64,000 bases of DNA from Lithospermum erythrorhizon. Its lineage: Eukaryota > Streptophyta > Magnoliopsida > Boraginales > Boraginaceae. This document shows, piece after piece, positions 1-11,869 of this stretch. A model generated the notes under the pieces. It saw nothing but the letters and a program-made list of their open reading frames with translations. It ran no database searches and was not told the DNA's origin. How positions within the stretch are numbered: the first letter of the stretch is position 1; the number at the start of each line of letters is the position of its first letter. Made by a program: the position numbers and the translations under genes. The stretch lies in the NCBI GenBank assembly GCA_019722365.1, contig JADFUC010001562.1:110247-174246 (forward strand). The letters are read 5' to 3'.

Positions 1-346
1 AAGGATGGTTTGACGAATGTCTTAATGTTTGGGTAAGGTTTTCTTTTCGCAGAAGACGCGGTGCCTTTAATTATTTTTATTTCTCTTACGTAGTACGTAT
101 TAATCGACCAAATTGGATCATTTCATTTTGAAATATCGATACAAATCTTTGTATCTATAGCATGACAATTTCTAGGGCATTGTTTAGAATTAAGAGGGTA
201 GCTTTTATTGTTAAAAGGTGGGGTTTTCAATTCCATGAAGATTGGTTAAGGGAGTTTTTATTTAGGAATTTAAAAGGCAAAATCCCAAAGAAACATTTTT
301 TATGGATATTTTTTTGACATATGGTGGATTGGTTAAACATTATTTG
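1..346. other. Left flank of LTR element, no gene
   Basis: AT-rich DNA without a usable ORF. A frame around 170-300 gives a basic Trp/Lys/Phe-rich stretch that faintly resembles the region upstream of RT in plant LINEs. This could be the left part of the LINE seen at 8.8 kb, split by the LTR element, but similarity is too weak to assert. No 5-bp duplication flanking the LTR element was found. Confidence 0.3.
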
Positions 347-1397
347 TGAAGGTGTGGTTGAAGATGTTGAAGTCTTGCACATTATTATAGAAGTGAAATC
401 TCGGTTATATTTACCATCAAATAGTGTTTTTTAGGATGTTAAGTTTTGACTTTTTGGGACAAATTGATAAAGGGTAAAATTGTTCAAACTCATTTTTAGA
501 TAATATTTAAATTTTAATAAAATTTTGGACAAATATTTATGTTTATTATACATTTAAATAATTATTAATTAATTTGGTTGTCATTAGATTTTACACATTA
601 TGTCCACTGAATTATAGATTAATTTTTCGATTAAGCTGTGAGCTATTGATTCTTTTATGGGATGGTCCGAACTTTTGTATATTCACCTTTAAACAACAAA
701 ATGACTATTTCGCTAACAACTTTGAATTAAAATATAAGAGACACATTTAAAATATTTTCATTATTATTAAGTCAACGCCGCACTTTTCTTTGGATGCCCG
801 CTACCCTCCCCAAACTTTCCTCCACTGAGCTTTCACAGTCGTTACTTTTTCTTTTGGCATACACCACTTACCTACCTCCTTTTGATAATCTTATAAATAA
901 ATGGGCGATCCGGGATCGATCGGTAGATGGAGCCTCGAAATAGATAGGGAGAAGAAAAATAATAATAATAAAATAAATGGACATAGACACGAGTAGGCCA
1001 AAATCACCAGCTTGAGTTAAATGAGTTGAGTTTTCCATTTCGGTAAGGGAGAAGAGCAGATTTGAGCTAGCGAACTTGGTTCGGCTCAATGGGTGCCAAT
1101 TAAGATCGTAATTATAGGCCCTTAATGGCTACAAAATCGTGTCGGCAATAAAAGGAGTCATCAAGGCTCGACTAGAAAGTCATAGTCGAATAGACTATAA
1201 GGTAAACCTTGAGACCGTCCAAGTTATTTTATGAGCTCTTTTTCGGAAACTAAAACTCTTCGATATTTCTTGACTTGATGGTGGAGTATTTCGGCCGGAC
1301 AAGCAGGTCCTTGTTTCTGGAACTCTCATTTGGACAGGCGTATGAAGTTAACTTGGAGGATTTATGATTGACCCGTCGAAACCGGACTAGATCGTCA
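347..1397 (+). repeat. Left (5') LTR
   Basis: Begins TGAAGG and ends GTCA, giving a TG...CA frame. It matches 7032-8080 along its length; the clearest block is around 425-500 versus 7115-7195 (GGATGTTAAGTTTTGACTTT in both). The distal half (TAAATAAATGG onward, about 893) also matches the extra copy at 5372-5864. Many substitutions and indels separate the copies. Confidence 0.75.
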
Positions 1398-1689
1398 TTT
1401 AATTTAGCATGGTGGGAGACTTGCATTAAGAAGTCACCGCCCAGTCTTCTATTATCATGGGGAAATAAATGGGAGTAATGATAACCGGCCTCGAGGGAGT
1501 GATGGCTCAACCCTAAACTGACCGGTTGACCGTGACCTGAGGATGCCCGGTCGATACTCGAGAACCGTTCAAGCTTGAGGTTTGGAGGGACCCATTTTGG
1601 TGGAAAACTGCGCCCGCGGAGATGGTAGGGTTGATATAAATTATACAGGGACCATCATAGCCAGCATACAGTAACTCAGGAGCGACTCC

Positions 1690-2420
1690 CCCAGTTGAGG
1701 GGAGAAAATCCCGTGGAATTATCGTCATTCAGGGAGGATGAGGAGGATCGCATACATGCCGGTATGGAGGAAAATGATCCTGCGGCGAGAGGCGGCAAAG
1801 TCGTCATGATACGGCCAGCGAGGAAGGCTATAACCAGAGCACCCCGCCGCGGATCTGATGGCGAGCTGCAGCCCAGTGGATACCACCGGCCCGAGTAGCC
1901 GAGACTTGGTGGCGGGGGACTAACATGGTAGCGAGTGCAGCTTTTCACGATATTACGGGCGTAGTCATATTGCCATTTGGAGCGAAAATCCCGTGTTTAT
2001 AAAGTTCACGGGAAAGACGGACCGGAGGCGTAAGCTAAGTTTGGTCAGGATGTCTTTTCGCGGCGGATAGCGGGGTGTCTTGTAGGGCCTTCAGCCAGGT
2101 CGCCCGGCCGTATTAAAATGGATTGACTTTGTTGCTAGAGGGTGTATTACATCTTTCGAGGCTGAAGAATCGGTTCATCCCGGAACCTATGTGGGAAGGG
2201 TTGGCCGGGACAAGGATGAGCGGCTCCACGATGACCCGTCGAATAGAGCCAGGGAATCAGTCAGCGCCTTTCGATAGCGGTTTGGGGCAGGTTATTTTGA
2301 TACCAGAGGTCAATCAGAAGATTGCTATGATTGCCTTTATGGAAGGCTTGCGATTGAGCAAGTTCAAGGAGTCACTTCTCAAGAGGCAGCCCTAGGATTT
2401 AGAGGAGGTCGGCAGGCAGA
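1690..2420 (+). pseudogene. gag remnant of the Ty3/gypsy element
   Basis: Broken capsid (retrotransposon gag) coding sequence. The stretch 2123-2395 ends with residues PEVNQKIAMIAFMEGLRLSK, a recognisable form of the gag C-terminal block found in plant gypsy elements. Upstream frames (about 1980-2250) carry further gag-like pieces in shifted frames. Stops and frameshifts interrupt it several times. No zinc knuckle could be recognised. Confidence 0.6.
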
Positions 2421-3119
2421 CTCACCAGGCACATTTTTATCGAGGGAGGCTAGAAAAGGTTGAGAAAGTCGTAGGAGGCGACGGTGCTGGAGGATAATCG
2501 GCGCCCTTGACCAAAGGCCCAAGAGGTGGAGTGCTTTGGACATGATCGGGCGCCAAACGGGGGCTATTCCTGGTGATTTACGAGGGGTAGTGCGCCTCGG
2601 CGCGCCCGGGGGATCGAGGCGAAAGGAGGAAGATTGAATACGACCAACTCTGAAAAACGCCCGGGGAATGTTCACGAAATAGAGGATATCTGGTATTCTG
2701 GCCGCCTCGGCGAAGACCCCTGAAACAATAGGGATATGAGCAAGTGCGCGATGGCATAAAGATCCATGGGCATGATACGGCGACTACGGCACGCGAAGAT
2801 CGAGATAAAGAAGGCTTTTATCCGGTGAGGCGGTGAAGGATTATGTCGACAAGGAGACGAAAGCATATGCGAGGCGTGAAGGATTATGTCCTGAGGAGAC
2901 GGCGTGAGCAGGCGGCTTTGATACCCAGGAGCAGTCGAGATCCCCGGGCGATCCTTACAGCGTTCTTTGGGAGAGATCAGCGTTATCTGCAGGGAAGGAG
3001 CGGAGGAGGAGATTCGGGGTATTAGATGGGCATATGCGAGAGAGGGATATATCTGTGATAACGTGGGAGGCAGCGCCCAGAGTTTCTAGGATTGTCCTTA
3101 CTCCATAAGAAAGATCTCG

Positions 3120-3270
3120 GGGAATAGAGTGCCCAGCTGAGGATACATTGGTTATACATACAGTGATGATAAAACTTGAGAAGTGGGGCGGATGTTGGTG
3201 GATCTGGGGCTTGAGTGGATATCCTGTTTGCGGATGCATATCTCGAGTTGGGGAATGGTAGGCCTTGAGA
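3120..3270 (+). pseudogene. Aspartic protease remnant (gypsy pol)
   Basis: At about 3190-3255 one frame reads RMLVD and, after a frameshift, another reads ILFADAYLELG. Together these are the two halves of the retropepsin active-site block of plant gypsy elements. A single-base indel between them destroys the active site. It lies between gag and RT as expected. Confidence 0.55.
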
Positions 3271-3854
3271 TCGGTACGGTTGCACTCCGTTGGTAAGTTT
3301 CATGACGTCACAGTGAGTCACAGGGGTTACCAAACCTTATGAGGTTACAATGGGGAAACATCATGGCAGGCCATGTAGATGGTAAATTCCTTTATTGTGG
3401 AGCGTAGGCGGGCCAGACCTATAATGGAATTATCGGCCCATTTGCGTTGTCAGCGTAAGCGGTAATTCGATTATACACCTAAAGATGAAGTTTCTAACAC
3501 GAGGAAATGTTAAAGGAGATATCTGAGGAAAGGTAGAAGGCGTGAGGATGCTACTGGCTTCCGCCCCAGCCGGATAAAGGCGCAAGTGGAAGAGGAGCAG
3601 ACCGCGTCTCGGGGCGGAAGGTTCGAGGATCGGAATGTATTGCACTTGGAGATCCCGGAGGAAGGCCACAGAAAGGCTGACCCACACGTAGGGAGATTCG
3701 AGATATCCCGTTGTTCGATGAGAGGATCCGGCGAATCTTGACAATGGAACTACCACAGGGCAAAACAGTCCATGCTGTTCGAGTCCTCGGGGAATTAATA
3801 AGTGATATCTTCGGTGGGAACGAAAGATATGCAGGCTAGATCAGGAGGTGTCGT

Positions 3855-4220
3855 TCTCACCCGGTTGTATGTTGATCCACGTTATGAAACAAATGACGTG
3901 ACGGACACCGGATGAAGGAAGGCCATATAGGAGGTGGATAAGCTGCTTTGGAGGCAAATGCAGTCGAGCCTTTCTTGTTTTCCAGCGTGGTGACTGATGT
4001 AGTCTTTGGCCCCGAGCCTAATGGGACGTCGTGGATGTGCACGGACTTGACCCTGTCAACCAGGCTGCTTGGGAGAAGTTGTTACCTACACCCCAACATT
4101 GATAGGCTGGTGGACTGTGTAGGGTACAAGTTGGTGGATTTCCTGGATGCTTTTCCGGGGCTATCATCAGATATTCATGGCGCTGGAAAATGTGGAGAAA
4201 CTCGCAATTGTAACTGAGTA
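3855..4220 (+). pseudogene. Reverse transcriptase remnant (gypsy pol)
   Basis: Residues from 3948-4217 include a Trp-Met-Cys block, then NIDRLVD and FLDAFPG, the N-terminal RT blocks of plant Ty3/gypsy elements (first catalytic Asp in the LDA triplet). Just upstream (about 3865-3950) a shifted frame has VDPRY and EEVDKLL, which normally precede RT. The distal RT blocks, including the YVDD-type motif, are not recognisable, so the enzyme is inactive. Confidence 0.7.
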
Positions 4221-4529
4221 TGACATCTATTGGTGGAAGGTCACGGCCTTAGGCTTGAATAATGGCCTTGATACGTAGGGGAAGGATAATTGCTTACTGA
4301 CGAGGTTCGTATCCAGCAGGGATAAGTCTTAACTTCTTGAGCCATTAAGAAGGGAGAGAGTTTAGTGGACTCGAGATCTGAGAAGTCCTTGAAAGAGTTG
4401 AGCTACTTACCGATCTCGCAGTTGCTTTGGCCGGGTATCGCGGAGATATCTGCTGACTACACACAGCGGTTTGGTCGGTCTTCATTAGCCTCATGACCGG
4501 GAGGAGAAGAGAGTCCCAAGTACTATGTT

Positions 4530-4810
4530 AATTCGGGTCATGAAATTTGAGACAAGGTATCCACTTGATGGAGAAGGTGGTGTATGTCTGTTATTTCTTT
4601 GCCAGAAAGTGAAACCATCTTGGCCAGCATCGAGGTGGAGAGTAATTATAGATCCTTCTGGGGCCAGGATATTGGAGAACCAGCCGAAGCCGAAGATGGA
4701 TAGTCAAATGGGCTATAGAGTTGAGTGAATTCGATCTCGTTATAAGCGTGAATGATATAAAAGCTCGGAGGGCTCTTGGGCTTGTGGTTGAATGTACCCG
4801 TAGAATTTGG
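4530..4810 (+). pseudogene. RNase H region remnant (gypsy pol)
   Basis: Around 4685-4735 one frame reads WIVKWAIELSEFDLV, the well-conserved block linking RT and RNase H in Tat-like gypsy pol. It is followed by an IKAR-type block (about 4755). An earlier shifted frame (4540-4600) has a RYPL / MEKV block. At least one frameshift lies between them. No complete catalytic RNase H set could be read downstream to 5370. Confidence 0.65.
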
Positions 4811-5371
4811 ATGATGGGGCGCGAGTTAATCAACTTTGAGTACGAGGCCCCATGGAGGCAGAGAGAGATGCAGTGCGCTACATTAGTGGAATTGATATAG
4901 TGGGAGATCTCCAGGGACACTGGGGCAAGAGGTATGCATTTAGCAGCCATGGACTCTTTACCTAATAGGTGGAAGCCGAGCATTTCGCCCGGCATGATCG
5001 GGAAGCGGCGTACCCGGTTCTTAAGAGAGATATTTACTCGATTTAGGGGATACCACAGGGTGTTAGTCGCTAGATAATGGGGCCTTGATTCAAGGCGGGA
5101 GGATGGAAGACTTTTTGTGTTGGAGTTGGATATGAACACTGACAACACCAGCGTGGCGTATCAGTGACGAGTGGTGGAATGATGAGCCAGGAGTAATTTT
5201 GAAGGGTGTCAAGAAGTGGCTGGAGAGGGAGAGCTATTGGGACAGGGGCTCTGACATTATAGTCACTAGGATGACCGAATCCACGTCATGGGGAGGCCCC
5301 GCCCCGGTTGGTGTATGGATCGTGTCACATTGCTGGGGTGAGATTAAATAGGAGCGGTTCGAATTCGTATT

Positions 5372-5864
5372 ATGATAATTTAAATAAATGGAGTTGATCG
5401 AGATTAGGCCCCTCGAAAATGGATCGGGGCTGGTAGAACAAATGAGCTGGACCCGTACGAGGTGGGCCCAAAGCGCCAAAAGTCGACATAAGTGGGTTAA
5501 GCGGTCCGACTTGGTAAGGAAAGGAGAACCGTTGGAGACTAATGACTTGATTAGAAACCGATTAAGGTCATAATTACCCGACCTCTTGGCCAGGCCACAG
5601 AAATCACTAATCGGTAATAAAGGCCATCGAGGCTGGGTAAGAAATAGCAGTCCGAGTAGACTATGAGTGAAGCCTTGAGGCAAAATCCGTACGTTCGCTG
5701 ATTCCCAATTCTCTCTTTTAGAAACTAAACTCTTCGATCCTTACTAACTTGATGCATTAGTCTTTCGGCCGAAACTGACTATCCTTGTTTGTAGAAACTC
5801 GTTTTGGACGAGGCATTTCAAAGTTCAAATTCAAGATTTATGATCGAGACCGGACGGATCGTCA
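5372..5864 (+). repeat. Third, partial LTR copy inside pol
   Basis: Matches the distal halves of the two LTRs: from TAAATAAATGG through AAACTAAACTCTTCGATCC to GATCGTCA, the same end as the left LTR. The proximal half is absent. It lies between the RNase H remnant and the integrase C-terminus, where about 1 kb of integrase would be expected. It is therefore either a truncated solo-LTR insertion or a product of recombination between related elements. Confidence 0.7.
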
Positions 5865-5879
5865 TATTATAGCTGAGTT

Positions 5880-6190
5880 GCTAATGAGTAGAAATTGTAT
5901 TTCAACTTGGACTGTTGGAGGAAAGGAGGCTGTCGCGGTTGATAAGATGGCACCTTCTGAGGGCAAGATGGCCTTCGGCTTCTATGAAAGTCGAGGCGGA
6001 CAAATCACAGTGGAATGCGGTCCTTAAGTCTGACTCTTGTTCGCTCATGGAAAATCCGGGGAAAGCTAAAGAGACCCCCGAGGCCAGCCTTGTCAGGAGA
6101 GTTGTAGAGACGATGCTTATGAATTGGAAACCCTTGAAGGGCGCCAGGTACACGTCAAATGGAATGCGTACTGACCGAAATACTACGTGT
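5880..6190 (+). pseudogene. Integrase C-terminal remnant (gypsy pol end)
   Basis: Near 6121-6170 one frame reads YELETLEGRQ, then WNAY and a stop. This is the typical last block of plant gypsy polyproteins. Upstream (5905-6000) is an LD...R...R...MAPF pattern like the integrase tail. Stops and shifts interrupt it. The catalytic core (DDE) is missing, displaced by the LTR fragment at 5372-5864. Confidence 0.6.
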
Positions 6191-7031
6191 AAGCCCGTTT
6201 TTGTATTCTCTTTATTATGAATAAGAGATTTGATTCAATTAAAATCATCTTGAATATTCAAAACGTTCTATGTGGGTAGAGTATCAATTATGCCCGGCTG
6301 CCTAGAGTAGACCAGAAATGAGCAATTTGATGTAAATATATCTAAACGTTTAAGGCATATCACCTCTTAGCCGGTGATCGAGAGAACCAAATCCTTGGCT
6401 AGACAAGGAGGAGGTTTTGGAGTGAAAGAGCGTCCGTATACGATCCATGCATTGGAAGGTCCGCGTCTCCGTGCGTAAGGCATGCGGGAGGATCCGAGGC
6501 GAAGAATAAGCGAGGACACAAAACTCTTTAGCATTATGACCTCACAACCGTAGCGATCGAGATCTTTGACCCGAGAAGGTCGAGGTGAGCTACGGCTTGA
6601 CATGGAGAGTAAATACCAAACAGACAATAAATAGAACTAAAGGCAAAAGAACAAAAGATATGTAATGCGAAAGGGCTGAAAGTGGAAAATATAATAAAGA
6701 AAGCGCACTTGAAAGGGGCGGAGAGTACATGATTACATTAAAAAAAAAAACCAACCTAAGGGGCTCGGAGGATCTCAGAAAGTGGAGGAAAGGGTATGGC
6801 ATTGCCCAGCCCCCTTTGATTCCTTCTTATACTCCTCGGCTAAAATTTGGGAGTGTGGAACCAGTCACAATTTTTAGAAAAAATCCGATAGGACAATGGC
6901 GCTTGTCACGGAGGCATCTCGGAGAACATCGTGGAAGGCCTGGCTACTTGACCCTCTCTCCCGGCCAGACACCAAAAGTGGCTTGGTTAGCGGCGTCCTC
7001 TCCTCACAGGCCACTGTAGTCTTGATGGCGG

Positions 7032-8080
7032 TGAAGGCGTGATTGAAGATGTTGAAGTCTGCGCGTTATTATGGAGTGATGTCTGGATTATATTTACCAT
7101 CCAAATACTATTTTTTTTAGGATGTTAAGTTTTGACTTTTTGGGACAAATTGATAAAGGGTAAAATTGTTCAAACTCATTTTTAGATAATATTTCAATTT
7201 TAATAAAATTTCGGGATGAATATTTATGTTTGGGTCTATTTTAAATAAGGTTAATTAGTTGGTTGCCCCCTGAATTTTTAATTAGGTCCCTGAACTATAG
7301 ATTAATTTTTAGTTAGGTCCACTAAGCTGTGGTTCTTTATAGGATAGTCCCACTGAACTGTATTTTCACACGCTTTAAACAACGAAATGACAATTTACCT
7401 AACATTAAATTAAAATATAGGGGCATATTAAGATAAAACCTCCTTGTTTCTTTTTTAACCATGACTTTCCTTTGCCCTCCCCTAGATTTTCTCCCCAATT
7501 TCTTTAAAACTATTCTTTTTTGTTTATTATCCACTGCCTCCCCACAAATTTTTTCTCGACTGTTTTCTGACTATTGCTTTTTGTTGGCATGTCCCTTTGA
7601 TATTTTATAAATAAATGGTGGATTCGGGATTGGTCCAATAAGTTGGGCCCTCAGAAATGGATGGGAGCCGAGAATAAGGCATAGAATAAATGGACATGAG
7701 GTAGCAGTGGGCAGGAGATCAGAATCACAGGTTAAATGGAGTTTGAAATTTGTGGTTTCGATAAAGAGAAGAGCCGTTTGGAGGTAGCGACAGGGTTAAA
7801 CTCAATTAAGGCGACAATTAAAGATCGTAATTACTCGACCCGCAGCCAGGCCTACGTCATTCATCGAATAAAGAGGAGTAAATTGAGGCTAGACGAAGTA
7901 GCAGTCCGAGCCAAAATGCCAAGGTAAACCTTGAGGCCAGATGTAAGTTCACTTTGATGTCAGACTCTTTTTTTTCGAAACTAAACTCTTTTGATCCTTC
8001 TTGTATTGATCACAGATACAAATCGTATCGAAGTTCAAGCTTGGGAGATTTGTGATCAAATAAATAGGACAGGATCATCC
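7032..8080 (+). repeat. Right (3') LTR
   Basis: Starts TGAAGG and matches the left LTR at 347-1397 over its whole length with many differences. It ends near GGATCATCC, a diverged form of the GATCGTCA end. DNA after 8080 again looks like LTR U3 (Ala/Pro-like CT-rich blocks), so the right border is less sure than the left. Confidence 0.7.
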
Positions 8081-8284
8081 TTCCTCCCCTAGCTTCTTTA
8101 ACCTTTTTTCTTTGTATCCGCTTTTCTGAGCTACTACTTCCTCCCCACTAAACTTTCCCCCACTAACTTTCACAGCCATCAAGATTCTTCTTTTTCTTGG
8201 CTTTCGTTTCCTATCTTTCACTTGAACTTTCCTTAATATATTTTTTTCTTTGTCAAAACCCACTTTTACCCAGCTCATCACAAG

Positions 8285-8783
8285 CTTTCACACGACCAAT
8301 ATTTTAGGGGTAGGGGCTGATATATAAAACCCGATGGTAGTTGGTGAGAAGTTTAGGGATGAAAGGTAGGGTGCTTGGGGAGAATGGTGGGGTAATAATC
8401 GCTATGATGGTTGGTGAAGATCGAGGAGAAAACGTTTGAGATGGGAGGGGTGGGGATTAAGGTAGGGATGGGGTGTAACAAAGAATCCAATTGATGGTTG
8501 GTGAAAGAGATTAGAAGAGATAATGAGAGAAATGAGGGATAGAGCCGGGTGTGTCGAAAGTGGGATTGGTAGAAGTTTGGGGGGGAAGAGATGGGGGGTA
8601 TAGGGTAGGGTGTGGTATGTCAAAGAAAAAATGGTAATTAGTGAGGTCGAGAGAGAAGTTTAGGGGAGAAAGGAAAGATAAGAGAGTAACAGTGTCATAA
8701 AAATATTTTAAATGTACTTTATGCTTTAGTTTAATGTTAGGAGTAAAATAGTCATTTTGTTGTTTAAAGGTGAAAATACAGGT
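8285..8783 (-). repeat. Inverted LTR-related fragment with G-rich irregular repeats
   Basis: Read on the minus strand, 8690-8783 matches the left LTR at about 670-755 (shared block CACCTTTAAACAACAAAATG). It is thus an inverted piece of the same LTR family next to the right LTR. On the plus strand 8332-8680 is purine-rich with irregular units that begin GATGGTTGGTGAA (about 8332, 8405, 8494, 8631). It may be an expanded U3 minisatellite. Confidence 0.5.
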
Positions 8784-8799
8784 TTTGGCAATATTTTCT

Positions 8800-11700
8800 C
8801 TATGGTGGATAGTGCAGAAGAGAAGGTGTTGGTATGTGAGAATATCTATGAATCGAGCCTCGGTGTGAGAATGCCTTAATGAATGCTAGTGAACAACACA
8901 GAGTGCACAAGTATTGGGAGGATTATTGCGGAGCAAAAAAGTAGCATTAGATTGCTCGAGGAGGAGATAAAATGTAGTGACACCGCATTTCTTGGGTCAA
9001 AGAAGAGAGGAGGAGAAGAAAGGCCGTTGTTGGTGCTTTGTTGGATGGTTCTTGGATTCTTGACAAAACAAGTTGTAGGCGACTCTTTGTCCAATCCTTT
9101 GAGTTGCATTCTCTAGCCATTTCAGCCAAAGGGTGAAGACATTGGGCTGCATGCGTCTTAGTTCTGTGACGAGATGATGACATCTTTCGTAGGGTAAGCT
9201 TTATAATGGTGGAGAATTGAAGGAGGTAGTTTCTGCATGGATAAGCATAGCGTTCACTTTGATCTGATGGGGCTGATGGTGTCTTAACTTCGGCATTTTG
9301 GGATATTCGGGATGTGTACAATGTTGTATGTGCCTTCTGGATGGTTTTAAATTTCCTCGAGACAGCCTCGATTATCATTATAACATTCTAAGTGTCTTTA
9401 TGACTTGGAAGCGGTTTGAACTTTATAAGTTTGTGCATGTTTACTATTAAATCCTTGAAACATAAGTACTAGACTTCACAGTTAATAGCTACTAAAATTA
9501 TATTAGATTTCGATTTGGATTTGTGAAGCGAGTGTCCAAGATAACATCCTGTAGCTCGAGGGAATGGGTGAAACACGTTAATAAAGAGCGTAGGGGTAAT
9601 GTTGCTCCTCGTCTGGATGACTAAAACATTTGATATGTTGTCTTGGGACTTCTTGAAATTGATTACGAAGTTTGGTTTTAAAGGTTTGGATTAGTGAAAT
9701 TAAATGGCTTGCATTGATAACTCTTGGTTCTCTGTGGTGTTAAATGGGGAGTTAATTGTTATTTTAAGTCTTTCAAGGGGGTGAGGCAAGGGGATCCTCT
9801 TTCTCCAGCTCCCTTTATTCTTGCAGATGAGTATTTACTTAGAGGCACCCACTAAGCTATGCAAGAACAATCCTAACATGTCTTACTGACTTTCCTCGCA
9901 TGCGTATCTGAGTCTCTTTTTTTATCTTGCCTTTGCTAATGATTGGTTGATCTTTTGTAATGGCTTTAAATTTTCTCTGGACAAGCTCATGGCATTCCTT
10001 GATCACTACCAATTTGTGTCTGGCCAGATTATTAATAAAGACAAAAGTACTTGTATTTTTCTCCTCAGTGTCTCTACTTGAGATTTCGATTGACTATACT
10101 TGAAGTTGTAAAGGAGCAATTGCCAATCTTCAAAGGCAAGAGGTAGTGTTTTTTGTTTGATTCCCTATTGAATAAAATTAGAATGGTGTGAGTTCTTTGG
10201 GCCTTGATGACCTTTTCGTTTGGTGGGCGGATCAATACAATCCAATCTGTTGCCATCTTCCCAGCTATACTTTTCTGAAATAGGTATTTGTCAAGAAGAT
10301 CATAAACAAATTTTTGTGGGAAAGGCATGAAATTAAAGACAAAGGCGAAGATTTTATCCATTTAAGCGTATTGGAAAGGGCAATTGTGATTTTTGGATTG
10401 ACTCTTAGATTCCTCTTAATTAGCCTTCTATAATGCTCTTTCTATAAATCTAGACTCCGTCGTACCCTAGGAGAAAATGTCTTTCTGGTCTAGAAGATTC
10501 TTAAAGCAATGGTTGCTGTAAACTCTTTACTCACGGAAGAAAGGGATTGATTTCGTGAGGAGTGTATCATGTTGCTCGATGTTTAGATATCTGACGTGTC
10601 TTCTTTACAAATCGTAAATGAGGTCATTTGATCTTTTGGCTGCCATAGACTATCTTTACCGATGCTCATCAAGTATTCAAGACTTAGAGTTTATCTACTT
10701 CCTTTCAAAGGGCGCATAAAGGAGATTTGGTTCGATTGTCATTCTTTAGGCTTTACGGGTGATCGAGGAATGAGGCTAAACATGGGAGGCTGCATTACAC
10801 CTACTCATTAAGTGATAGTAGTGGTGCGATTCGGTGTGATTCGGTGCGATTTTTGAATCGCCCGAATTTTCTATTTTAACTCGGTTCGGTGCGAATCGAT
10901 TTTTAGTTTTAACGTTCGGTGATCAGGTTGCTCGGTGCTGGCCGATTTTTTCGGTGAAAATATTAAATACCAAAATTAGGCATTCAATTTGTCAAAATAG
11001 ATATTAATCAAATTGTTCAACAAATAAGTAGTCAATTTCTCAAAATAAATATTCATCAATTGTAGTCATGGTAGCTGACTAGTGATGAGCTGAGTAATTA
11101 GGATCTTTAAGGATCATCAAAACCATATTGTTGAGCAGCTACATTAAAAGGGGCAAAACTCCTGAATATAATGCGTCATCACTCATAAAGATCCAAGATT
11201 TATAGGCCATAGAGTAGAATATGTCAAATTTTTAATATGCCATTGATAAATTGTTAAATAAAATTATAAATCTCAATTTAATTATATAATATATATATAT
11301 AATATATTAAAAATTATATTATCGGTGCGATTCAGTCTGCAGTTTTTGGTAAAAAACCGCAAAAGACCGATTTTGAAATTATTTGAGAACCATATAGAGT
11401 GCGGTTGAAAAAAAATCCAATAAATGATTAGGAAATCGGTCAGAATTCGGTTCAGATTTTCCAATTGTTCTCATCACTACTATACATCTTGAGGAAAATT
11501 AGACCTCTTTCTAGAATTGTTAAGGCGATCGATGCTTTCATAAACCTTTAGAGGAGATTCTGATGTGGCGTTGTATTATGGGGCTCAATTGATCGGGCCA
11601 CCTCAAAGCCCCACTTGTGGTTATTTTTGGAAGACCGGGAAAGTTAAAATTGAACATTGATGAATGTGAAGAAATTGCGAGGACTTAGGGGAATTGAGGA

Positions 11701-11860
11701 ATGATAAAGGAGAAGCTCTTTATGGTGAAATTTGGTTTCTTTGTTTTAGCTAAAAGTTGTATTGAAGGATATAGACTTTATACGGAAGTCCCCAGCAAAT
11801 CCTGCATTGGAGAAGGGAGGCTTACATTATCGTGGGCGATGGGGACTTTAAACCGAACAC
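8800..11860 (+). mobile_element. Degenerate L1-like LINE (non-LTR retrotransposon)
   Basis: Reverse transcriptase blocks of a plant L1-type LINE are readable in shifted frames. About 9613-9650 gives the block A form MTKTFDMLSWDFL. About 9720-9810 gives FSVVLNGEL and then GVRQGDPLSPA. About 9930 gives a FAND form of the catalytic FADD box, followed by LIFCNGF. About 9990-10050 gives SGQIINKDKS. Upstream (8885-9020) fits the region before RT, and 11620-11760 fits the RNase H-like tail. Stops and frameshifts are frequent and the second catalytic Asp pair is altered, so it is inactive. A hAT-like element interrupts it at 10819-11479. No poly(A) tail or target duplication was identified. Confidence 0.75.
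10819..11479. mobile_element. Non-autonomous hAT-like element (MITE) in the LINE
   Basis: Begins TAGTGGTGCGATTCGG and ends with CTCATCACTA, short imperfect terminal inverted repeats of the TAGTGATG type. It carries many copies of CGGTTCGG / CGGTGCGATT motifs near both ends, a hallmark of plant hAT-derived elements. It has an AT-rich core without an ORF. LINE sequence appears on both sides. A clean 8-bp target duplication could not be found. Confidence 0.6.
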
Positions 11861-11869
11861 ATTTAATTT

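Larger units (their letters stand above)
347..8080 (+). mobile_element. Degenerate Ty3/gypsy (Tat-like) LTR retrotransposon
   Basis: Two direct repeats of about 1.05 kb (347-1397 and 7032-8080) flank recognisable gag, protease, RT, RNase H and integrase C-terminal remnants in the order expected for a plant Ty3/gypsy element. The interior is clearly more GC-rich than the flanks. No frame is open beyond about 100 codons: frameshifts and stops are everywhere, so the element is dead. The Tat-like label rests on remembered RT and RNase H motifs of that lineage and the long stretch between pol and the right LTR (about 6200-7030), where I see no coding sequence. Most of the integrase core is missing, and a partial LTR copy sits in its place. 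The LTRs differ at many positions, so insertion is old. No convincing target-site duplication or primer-binding site was seen. Confidence 0.8.

Noticed and set aside
3948..4217. Open 89-codon RT-like frame as a functional gene
   Set aside because: Only the N-terminal RT blocks are present, flanks are frameshifted and the distal catalytic box is missing.
1250..5683. Several minus-strand ORFs of 70-185 codons across the gypsy region
   Set aside because: They lie opposite recognisable gag/pol remnants on the plus strand and show no domain pattern of their own.
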